Source of the DNA: AP-15 sp963712825
Lineage (GTDB): Bacteria; Pseudomonadota; Alphaproteobacteria; ATCC43930; CGMCC-115725
Reading direction: 5' to 3'
Assembly (NCBI GenBank): GCA_963712825.1
Contig: CAVQJP010000025.1
Coordinates: 229,601 to 293,600, forward strand
DNA length: 64,000 nucleotides
In this document: positions 58,051-64,000 of the stretch, piece by piece
How positions within the stretch are numbered: the first letter of the stretch is position 1
Layout of the letters: each line of letters starts with the position of its first letter
The notes under the pieces: generated by a model
What the model saw: only the letters and a program-made list of their open reading frames with translations
Databases searched by the model: none
Told to the model about the DNA's origin: nothing
Program-made: the position numbers and the translations under genes

Positions 58051-59196
58051 TCAACCCTGGATCAGGTCGAACAGGATGCCCTCGCGCACCCCGCGGTCGG
58101 CGACCCGCAACCGACCGACGGGCCAAGTCTCGCAGATCGCGTCGAGGATCGCGCAGCCGCTCAACACCAGGTCGGCGCGCTCGCGCCCGACACAGGGGCT
58201 GGCGGCGCGCCCGGCAAGGTCGAGCCCGGCGAGATGGGCCGAAACCGCCGCGATCTGGTCAAAGGTCAGGCTGCTGCCGTCAACCAATGCCCGGATGTAG
58301 CGCGGCAACGCCAGGTGAATTCCGGCGAGCGTGGTGACCGTGCCCGAGCTGCCGAGCATCTGCATCCGGCCGGTGCGGATGTGGCGGCGGATGCGCCAGC
58401 TGCGTTCGAAGGCGGCAAGAGACGCCGCTGCTTCTTCGACCATCATCCGGTAGGTGGCGGGCGAAACCTCGCCGCCAAAGCGGTCGGTCAGGGTCACGAC
58501 GCCGAGCGGCAGCGACATCGAGCCCAGAATGCGCGGGTGGCGGCAATGGCGCTCGCGCCCGCCTTCGAGGCGCACCAGCACGATCTCGGTCGACCCGCCG
58601 CCGATGTCGAACACGACGGCGTAGGGGATGCGCGGGTTGAGCAGCGGGGCGCAGCCGGAGACGACGAGGCGCGCCTCTTCCGCGGTGGAGATGGTTTCGA
58701 TGACAAGCCCGGTTTCGGCCCGCACCTGAGCGAGGAATTCCTCGCAATTGGAGGCGCGACGGCAGGCCTCGGTGGCGACGAACCGGCCGTTGGCGACGCG
58801 GCGAAAAGCGATCTTGTCGGCGCACACCTTGAGCGCGTCGAGAGTGCGGGCGATTGCATCGGCGGACAGGGCGCCGGTCGCCGCCACACCCTCGCCGAGC
58901 CGCACGATGCGCGAGAAGGCGTCGATGACGCGAAAGCCGATGCCGGTCGGCCGCGCCACCAAAAGCCGGCAATTGTTGGTTCCAAGATCGAGCGCTGCAA
59001 CCGGAGCGCCAAAACGGGGAGCGAAATGTCGGCGCGGCAACGCGCCGGGTGCCGGATCGGCGGCGCTCGCCGGCTCCACCCGCGGCAACGGAGCGCGCGC
59101 AAGCTTTGCCGCTATGGAAGCGGCGGCGCCGCCCCCAACCGCTGCCCCGCTGTCGAGCGGCTTGTGCACGGCCGGCAGACCATCCCATTGAAACAC
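58051..59196 (-). CDS. ppx: exopolyphosphatase / pppGpp phosphohydrolase
   Basis: A 381-residue Ppx/GppA enzyme of the ASKHA fold. Motifs are the phosphate-1 loop ALDLGTNNCRLLVARP, the catalytic Glu region ETISTAEEARLVVSGCAPLL and the phosphate-2 loop VFDIGGGSTEIVLVRLEGG. It lacks the extra C-terminal domain of E. coli Ppx, as in most alphaproteobacterial forms. The N-terminal ~65 residues before the domain are Ala/Pro-rich and their start is uncertain. It degrades polyphosphate or pppGpp and so links to stringent response. In related genomes rlmE is the next gene. Confidence 0.92.
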   Translation of the reverse strand: MFQWDGLPAVHKPLDSGAAVGGGAAASIAAKLARAPLPRVEPASAADPAPGALPRRHFAPRFGAPVAALDLGTNNCRLLVARPTGIGFRVIDAFSRIVRLGEGVAATGALSADAIARTLDALKVCADKIAFRRVANGRFVATEACRRASNCEEFLAQVRAETGLVIETISTAEEARLVVSGCAPLLNPRIPYAVVFDIGGGSTEIVLVRLEGGRERHCRHPRILGSMSLPLGVVTLTDRFGGEVSPATYRMMVEEAAASLAAFERSWRIRRHIRTGRMQMLGSSGTVTTLAGIHLALPRYIRALVDGSSLTFDQIAAVSAHLAGLDLAGRAASPCVGRERADLVLSGCAILDAICETWPVGRLRVADRGVREGILFDLIQG

Positions 59197-59563
59197 GACC
59201 GGCGATCGTAACCTAGGCGCGGCTCGAATTCAAAACCCCACAAATGCCCGAGTGTCTCGGTTTTGCGGTGTCTCAGTTTTAAAGAGGCGCTGTCCAATCC
59301 AGTCCGCTGGCGTCGGCAGACCAAGGACAGCCGAGGGAGCCTGCCCGCGCGGGGCCAACAAGCGCCGGCGCCAGTTAAAGACGGGCCTCTGGGCCGGTCA
59401 GAAAACAGATCGGGTGTTGCCGCCGCGCGCACCAGAAGGCAGGCGTTCAGCCGGGCGCGGGCATCGCGCCCGATCTCCGCCGCCGCACTGGGCGAGGCCC
59501 TACCAATCGCGGTGCAATCGTGCTATCGACGCAGCCTCAGGACGGTTTGCTGCGGCGAGCGCT
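59197..59563. other. intergenic interval before tRNA-Gln, no gene seen
   Basis: Contains the promoter regions of ppx (leftward) and of tRNA-Gln (rightward). A pair of similar 15-base sequences, TGTCTCGGTTTTGCG and TGTCTCAGTTTTAAA (59254-59284), is visible. No open frame looks coding. Confidence 0.45.
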
Positions 59564-59637
59564 TGGGGGATCGTCTAACGGTAGGACAGCGGACTCTGAC
59601 TCCGCCAGTCTAGGTTCGAATCCTAGTCCCCCAGCCA
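59564..59637 (+). tRNA. tRNA-Gln (anticodon CTG)
   Basis: A complete 74-nt cloverleaf: acceptor TGGGGGA with TCCCCCA, D loop TCTAACGGTAGGAC, anticodon loop CTCTGAC (anticodon CTG at 59596-59598), T loop TTCGAAT and encoded CCA. The U1-A72 pair is the glutamine-tRNA identity element. No integrase gene adjoins it. Confidence 0.97.
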
Positions 59638-59933
59638 GATTGCGCCCAGCTGTGCTCGGATCGAAGCACGTCTTCGCCACCCAGAAATGTCGGTTGGAGT
59701 TCGCGGTCCGCAGCTTCGGCACCGTTCGCGCTCGGGGCCGAAGCCGACCGGCAATATCGCCGACCGCTTGGCTCGCCCGGCCAGTCGCGCCGCGCCAACA
59801 GAGCCTGCCCTCGCGAAAGCCGGACACATCAGCGCACGCGAACCGATGCTTGCCATCCGCTCTTTTCCCTTGCGGTGCAGGGGCCGTCCACACACGTGAC
59901 GGCTTCCCACCAACGAATTGGTTCGCACGCTCC

Positions 59934-61266
59934 TCAGCTCGCGAGCGGGTGGGGCTGCGGATTGGAGCCGTCGGTAAAGCGCGTGAGGCGGAACGGCGCC
60001 GGGTCCACCAGGGTCGGGTCGCCCGCGACCATGTCGGCGACGAGCTTGCCGGCACCGGGGCCGATGCCAAAGCCGTGGCCGGAAAAGCCGGTCGCGATGA
60101 AAAAGCCGGGCAGGGTGTCGACCGGCGAGATCACCGGGATCGCGTCCGGCATCACGTCGATCATGCCGCCCCAGCGCTCGGCGATCGGAACGTCGGCGAA
60201 CAACGGCAGGGCTTCGGCGACAGCCTTGCGCGCGCGGTCGAGAACGCGGTTGTCGGGCTCGGGGTCGAGCACCCGCATCGCCTCAAACGGGGTCGGCTCG
60301 TCCAACCCCCAACGCCGCTTCGTCTGCCACTCCTCGACCCAGCGGCGGCCGACGCGAAAGCGGAGCTTTTTCCAGTGCAGCCGCACCGCCGGGAGATACT
60401 CCGAGAACAGCCGAAAATTGTCGGGGACGAGGTCGATCGTGCGCATCCCCAATGTCGCCACCGTGTAGCCGCCGTCCATCCTTTTGCGGATGCCGAACAA
60501 GCCGCCCGAGGCCGAGATTTCCGGGCCGCCCGCCAACGGCTCGGTGCGCATGACCGAGGCCAGCACCTTCAGCTGGGGCAATTCGATGCCGAGATTGCCG
60601 GCGAAAGAGCCGCGACCAGGCGCCGCCGGCAAGCACGACCCGGTCGCAGGCGATCCGCCCTTTCTCCGTGACCACCGCGGCAACCCGGCCGCCCGCGGTT
60701 TCGACGCCGCGCACCGCGCAGCGCGTCAGGATCGCGGCACCCCTGCGCCGCGCCATCTCGGCGATCGCGGGTGCGGCGTGCTGCGGCTCGGCCTTGCCGT
60801 CGCTCGCCGTAAAGAGGCCGCCGGCCCAGTTGCCGCTGAGCCCCGGCAGCAGTTCGGCCGCCTCGGCGCGGGTCAGCAAACGGGTGTCGAGCTGGTATTG
60901 CCGTGCATGGTCGAGCCAGGATTCGAGCTGGCCCAATTCGGCCGCGGTCTCCGCCAGATACATGATGCCGGGCTGGCGAAAGCCGGTCTCGGCCTCGACC
61001 CGCTGGTTCATCCCCTGCCACAGCCGCAGGCTCTCGATGATCAGCGGCAATTCGCGCGGATCGCGCCCCATCTTGCGGCACCAGCCCCAATTGCGGCTCG
61101 ACTGCTCGCCGGCGATGTGCCCCTTTTCGCACAGCGCGACGGACACCCCCTTTTCCGCCAGAAACAGCGCGGTGCTCGTCCCGATGATGCCGCCGCCGAT
61201 AATCACGACATCGGCGCGCCCCGGCAGCGCCTCGTCGGAACGGACAGGATCGACGCGCGGCGCCAT
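59934..61266 (-). pseudogene. FAD-dependent oxidoreductase (DAO family), frameshifted
   Basis: The N-terminal half reads well in one frame: the FAD motif VVIIGGGIIGTSTALFLAEK, SRNWGWCRKMGRDPRELPL, LLPGLSGNWAGGLFTASDGK and CDRVVLAGGAWSRLF. It then continues only in another frame with AGNLGIELPQLKVLASVMRT, DVMPDAIPVISPVD and GFFIATGFSGHGFGIGPGAG to the stop at 59934. One extra base near 60603 (a C on the minus strand) explains the break. Everything else is intact at about 443 codons, so this is either a very young pseudogene or an assembly error. The family includes glycine oxidase, sarcosine oxidase and D-amino-acid dehydrogenases; the substrate is unknown. Confidence 0.82.
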
Positions 61267-61281
61267 CGCTCAGCTGATCGT

Positions 61282-61357
61282 CGCCCCCGCGAAAGCGGGG
61301 GTCCAGGGCCGGCGAGCGAGCGCTGGTGTTCTGGGTTCCCGCTTTCGCGGGAATGAC
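61282..61357. repeat. BIME-like pair of palindromes
   Basis: CCCCCGCGAAAGCGGGGG (61284-61301) and TTCCCGCTTTCGCGGGAA (61335-61352) lie 33 bp apart in the gap between two minus-strand genes. This GCGAAAGC palindrome type followed by GTCCAGG or ATGACG is very widespread in alphaproteobacterial genomes. Confidence 0.8.
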
Positions 61358-61373
61358 GAAAGCGGAAGTTGCA

Positions 61374-62486
61374 TCAGTCGATCGCGGCGTGGACGAGGTT
61401 GGCGACCCGGTCGAGCCGCGCCGAGTGAAACGGGTCGGGCTGCACGTAATTGGTGACGTAGGTAAACGAGACACCGCTCGTCGGGTCCGCCCAGGAATAC
61501 GAAGTGCCGGCGCCGCCATGGCCGAACGTCTCGGGTGCCGCGATCGCGCCGAGCCCGCGGATGCGGTCGCTGTCGCCGCGCACATGCGGGCCCAGCCCGC
61601 GATGCATCGGGATGCCGCCCATCGCGTCGTCGCCGCGCTCGCCGGTGTGGCTGCGCGTCACGTAGCTGACGAGCCGCGGCGACAACAGCCGCACCTCGCC
61701 GAGCCGGCCGCCGCCGAGCAGCATCTGATAGAACGCCGCCATGCCGCGCGCGGTCGCATAGCCGCCGCCGCTCGGCATCCCGGCTGCCCGGAACTCGGCC
61801 GAGTTGTCGCGCGCCTCGGCGGCATAGGTGTCGGCGCAGCGGCCCTGCTCGGCCGCCGGCACGCCAACAAAGACGTCGCCGGCCAGCCCCAAGGGCGCCA
61901 GCACCCGCTCGCGGATCGCGTCGCGGTAATCCTGGCCGGTAACCGTCTCGATCACCATCGCCTGGGTCAGGTGCGCCGCGCGCGGGTGGTATTGCAGCCG
62001 CGTCCCCGGTGTCCAGTCGAGCGAGAAGTCGCAGACTTCGGCGCGCATCCGGGCGTGGTCGGTCCAGGTCTCGCGGGTCACGTCGCCCGACGGAAACCCG
62101 CCCTGATGCGTCATGACCTGATGGAGGGTGATGTCGCCCTTGCCGCGCGCCGCAAATTCCGGCAGGTGGTCGGCAACCCGGTCCATAAACGAGAGCTCGC
62201 CCTCCTCGATCAGGGTCCACACCGCGGCACTGGTCAAAACCTTGGTCTGGCTGAACAGCAGGAAGAGCGTGCCGTCGGTCGCGGGTTCGCGTTCAGAATC
62301 GGTGCGGGCGTCGCCATAGCTGCGGAAGAATGCCAGCTGGCCATGCCGCGCCAGCGCGATCTGCGCGCCGGGATAGCGGCCTTCCTCGATGTGCTGGCGG
62401 ATCAGCCGGTCGAGGTATTGCAAGGGCTTTGCGGCAAAGCCGAGCTTGGCGGGATCGCTCGGCGGCAGCGGATAAGCCTCGGACAT
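61374..62486 (-). CDS. serine hydrolase, class C beta-lactamase family
   Basis: A 370-residue penicillin-binding-protein-like esterase. The active-site S-x-x-K is in LLFSQTKVLTSAAVW, the second motif Tyr is in LQYHPRAAHLTQAMV, and the third motif is HGG in FGHGGAGTSYSWADP (the KTG position of true beta-lactamases). It has no signal peptide and is therefore probably a cytosolic esterase or peptidase, not a resistance enzyme. The start MSEAYPLPP has GAGGAGAG upstream; the frame is open to 62573. Confidence 0.88.
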   Translation of the reverse strand: MSEAYPLPPSDPAKLGFAAKPLQYLDRLIRQHIEEGRYPGAQIALARHGQLAFFRSYGDARTDSEREPATDGTLFLLFSQTKVLTSAAVWTLIEEGELSFMDRVADHLPEFAARGKGDITLHQVMTHQGGFPSGDVTRETWTDHARMRAEVCDFSLDWTPGTRLQYHPRAAHLTQAMVIETVTGQDYRDAIRERVLAPLGLAGDVFVGVPAAEQGRCADTYAAEARDNSAEFRAAGMPSGGGYATARGMAAFYQMLLGGGRLGEVRLLSPRLVSYVTRSHTGERGDDAMGGIPMHRGLGPHVRGDSDRIRGLGAIAAPETFGHGGAGTSYSWADPTSGVSFTYVTNYVQPDPFHSARLDRVANLVHAAID

Positions 62487-62632
62487 GGCGCTCTCCTCGC
62501 GGGTTTCTGCCGGCATGCTACACGACCGCCGCCGGCCGCGGGAGAGGAATGCGCACCGTGCTCGTCGACGCAAGGGTCACCCAGTGTGCCCACTGGGGGA
62601 GCCGGCTGACCCGCGACAACCGCCCCAGTTGG

Positions 62633-62723
62633 GTCATTGCGAGGAGCCGAAGGCGACGCGGCAATCCCGGTCCTGAGACGCGGCTCGCTCGAACGAGATT
62701 GCTTCGCTGGCGCTCGCAATGAC
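62633..62723. repeat. large inverted repeat (GTCATTGCGAGGAG type)
   Basis: The left arm starts GTCATTGCGAGGAGCCGAAG and the right arm, read inverted, starts GTCATTGCGAGCGCCAGCGA, about 35 bases each around a GC-rich centre. Repeats of this type are dispersed in many alpha- and betaproteobacterial genomes. It fills most of the 308-bp gap between the serine hydrolase and the LLM gene. Confidence 0.8.
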
Positions 62724-62795
62724 AGCCAATGCCCGGCGTCACCGCCCACGATTGTCGGGCGCCCGCCTTCGCTCCTTCGGTGAGCGGCGTGCCCG

Positions 62796-64000
62796 TCACC
62801 AGGCTTCGCGGCCGCGGGCGGGACGGACGCTTCCGGCGCCGGACAATTCGCGCGCGGCAGCCTGCTCGGCTTCGTGCTTGTCGAACATGGCTTTGGCGGC
62901 GGCGTTGCGCTTGGCGCTGAATTCGGCGCGGTTGTCGCCGCACCACTGGAAGGAGGCGGCGCGGGGTGCGTTGGCCCGGCTGAAATGCGGCATCACATAG
63001 CGCGCGTAAAGCTCGTAGGAGCGCTTGGTCGCCTCGAAATCGGCCCAGTTGTGCGCCTGGTGCAGAAAGGCGCCGAATTCGCCCTGCTTTTCTTCAAGCC
63101 GCTCGATCAAGGCGATCGCGTCGTCGGGCGTGCCGCAAACGCCGTAGCGGTTTTCGACAAACCATTCGAGCGGGTCCTGGCCCGCCGGCACGATAAAGCG
63201 CGGCTGGTTGTTGTTGAGGTAGCCGAGATACCGCTCGAACCCGAACCGGGCATTGGCAAAGGCCTGCTCGCGGGTCTCGGCGATGTGCATCGGCCCGACC
63301 AGCCGCAGCCGGTTCGGGTCCATATGCCGGCCGTGCTCGGCCGCGACGTCGCCGGCAATGCGCCAGTTCGATCCGAGCGCGTCAAACCCGAACGGGTTGG
63401 TCGCCGCCACGCAGATCATGCCGAGATCGTATTTGCCGGCGAGCCTGCCGCCCGATGGCGTCACCGCGCTGACGACCGCGACCTCGGGATAGGGCTTGGT
63501 GTAGGGCAGCAGGTGCAGCCGGCAGCCCTCCATTGTGTACCAGTCGGTCCGCTCGGTGACGGTCTCGCCGCGGAACAGCCGCAGGATCACGTCGATCGCC
63601 TCGGCCATGCGGTCGCGCTGGGTCAACGGGTCGATCCCCATCATGATCGCGTCCGAAGCCAACAGACCCGGCCCGGCGCCGAACATGACCCGGCCGCGGG
63701 TCATGTGATCGAGCTGGACGATGCGGTCGGCGACCATCATCGGGTGGTGATAGGGCAGCGATATGACCCCGGTGCCGAGGCGGATGTGCCGGGTGCGCTC
63801 GGCGGCAAAGGCAATAAAGATCTCGGGCGAGCTGATGATCTCGTAGCCGGCCGAATGATGCTCGCCGATCCAGGCCTCGTGAAAGCCGAGCCTGTCGAGC
63901 CACGCAATCAGCTCGAGGTCGCGCTCCAGGCACTGGGTCGGGTTCTCCTCGTTCGGGTGGAACGGCGGCAGAAAGATGCCGTGGCGCAGATTGACAAGTG
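62796..64000 (-). CDS. LLM-class flavin-dependent oxidoreductase, 5' end outside window
   Basis: The frame is open to the right edge of the window, and the first visible residues LRHGIFLPPFHPNEENPTQC are near a normal N-terminus. So only a few codons are missing. It is a luciferase-like TIM barrel using FMNH2 or F420: WLDRLGFHEAWIGEHHSAGY, LGTGVISLPYHHPMMVADRI, VQLDHMTRGRVMFGAGPGLL and the later GRLAGKYDLGMICVAATNPF. The C-terminal extension (EFSAKRNAAAKAMFDKHEAE) is typical of alphaproteobacterial members related to alkanal monooxygenases such as limonene 1,2-monooxygenase. The substrate is unknown. Confidence 0.88.
   Translation of the reverse strand, partial: LVNLRHGIFLPPFHPNEENPTQCLERDLELIAWLDRLGFHEAWIGEHHSAGYEIISSPEIFIAFAAERTRHIRLGTGVISLPYHHPMMVADRIVQLDHMTRGRVMFGAGPGLLASDAIMMGIDPLTQRDRMAEAIDVILRLFRGETVTERTDWYTMEGCRLHLLPYTKPYPEVAVVSAVTPSGGRLAGKYDLGMICVAATNPFGFDALGSNWRIAGDVAAEHGRHMDPNRLRLVGPMHIAETREQAFANARFGFERYLGYLNNNQPRFIVPAGQDPLEWFVENRYGVCGTPDDAIALIERLEEKQGEFGAFLHQAHNWADFEATKRSYELYARYVMPHFSRANAPRAASFQWCGDNRAEFSAKRNAAAKAMFDKHEAEQAAARELSGAGSVRPARGREAW

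Overview
The window is GC-rich chromosomal DNA whose gene content points to an alphaproteobacterium. The markers are a SciP-type CtrA regulator (DUF1153), an HpnN-type hopanoid transporter, the ppx/rlmE pair, DUF1488 and DUF29 proteins, and the tesA / ybbA-ybbP arrangement. Genus cannot be told from the sequence. Most genes are chromosomal housekeeping or catabolic genes. Several short, often lower-GC accessory patches and an unusual amount of gene debris are set between them.

Layout. 1-1.3 kb: 3' part of an Ec67-like retron reverse transcriptase-TOPRIM gene with an in-frame stop. 1.5-5.6 kb: mmsA, a VOC protein and gamma-glutamyltransferase (ggt). 5.6-7.5 kb: accessory patch with an ABC permease tail, a frameshifted toxin-like gene with a candidate immunity gene, and a second decayed ggt 5' end. 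7.6-12.3 kb: signalling block with a class III cyclase, a rearranged hybrid histidine kinase remnant, and a histidine kinase-KaiC-receiver operon on the minus strand. 12.5-18.4 kb: alcohol dehydrogenase, a frameshifted Asp/Glu racemase, tRNA-Arg(CCG), a phosphoesterase, a CarS-family protein and a lipase-like lipoprotein. 18.7-24 kb: zinc-finger protein, polA with a proofreading domain that looks inactivated, a GNAT/DUF1778 toxin-antitoxin pair and a Bax-inhibitor-1 protein.

24-39 kb is a dense housekeeping stretch: ybbP-ybbA, divergent from tesA-FIST-thpR-EVE, then DUF1488, sciP, hpnN, a sulfotransferase, and the cobalamin genes cobA / cbiD-cobK with an ankyrin gene. 39.2-41.1 kb is a low-GC type II restriction-modification island of the XcyI type (predicted CCCGGG). 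41.2-49.7 kb has cinA, mscL and a one-carbon cluster: three MetE-core paralogues, a methylenetetrahydrofolate reductase and a SAM-methyltransferase-like protein in two divergent groups, with a decayed HicAB-like pair between them. 49.8-51 kb is an IS630-family element whose transposase carries three copies of one 23-bp palindromic insert. 51.2-57 kb: DUF29 genes, an agmatinase-family enzyme, a shredded alpha-hydroxy-acid dehydrogenase paralogue, a VapC/Phd pair, the intact dehydrogenase and two small membrane or secreted proteins. 56.5-64 kb: rlmE and ppx separated by a RelE/XRE pair, tRNA-Gln(CTG), a frameshifted FAD oxidoreductase, a class C serine hydrolase and an LLM-class monooxygenase running off the right edge.

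Functional groups that can be read from the order are: the His kinase-KaiC-receiver operon, whose ends overlap; the YbbA-YbbP transporter with divergent TesA; CobA, CbiD and CobK of corrin-ring synthesis; the methyl-transfer cluster; and three recognisable toxin-antitoxin pairs plus one decayed pair. The most unusual structures are the 23-bp element inserted three times in one transposase gene, a histidine kinase remnant whose ATPase segment lies on the opposite strand, the 32-bp duplication at the toxin-antitoxin junction, and the proofreading-defective Pol I. No CRISPR array, rRNA, phage structural genes or integrase were seen. Four genes (retron, racemase, toxin-like gene, FAD oxidoreductase) are broken by a single stop or shift, so some could be assembly errors.
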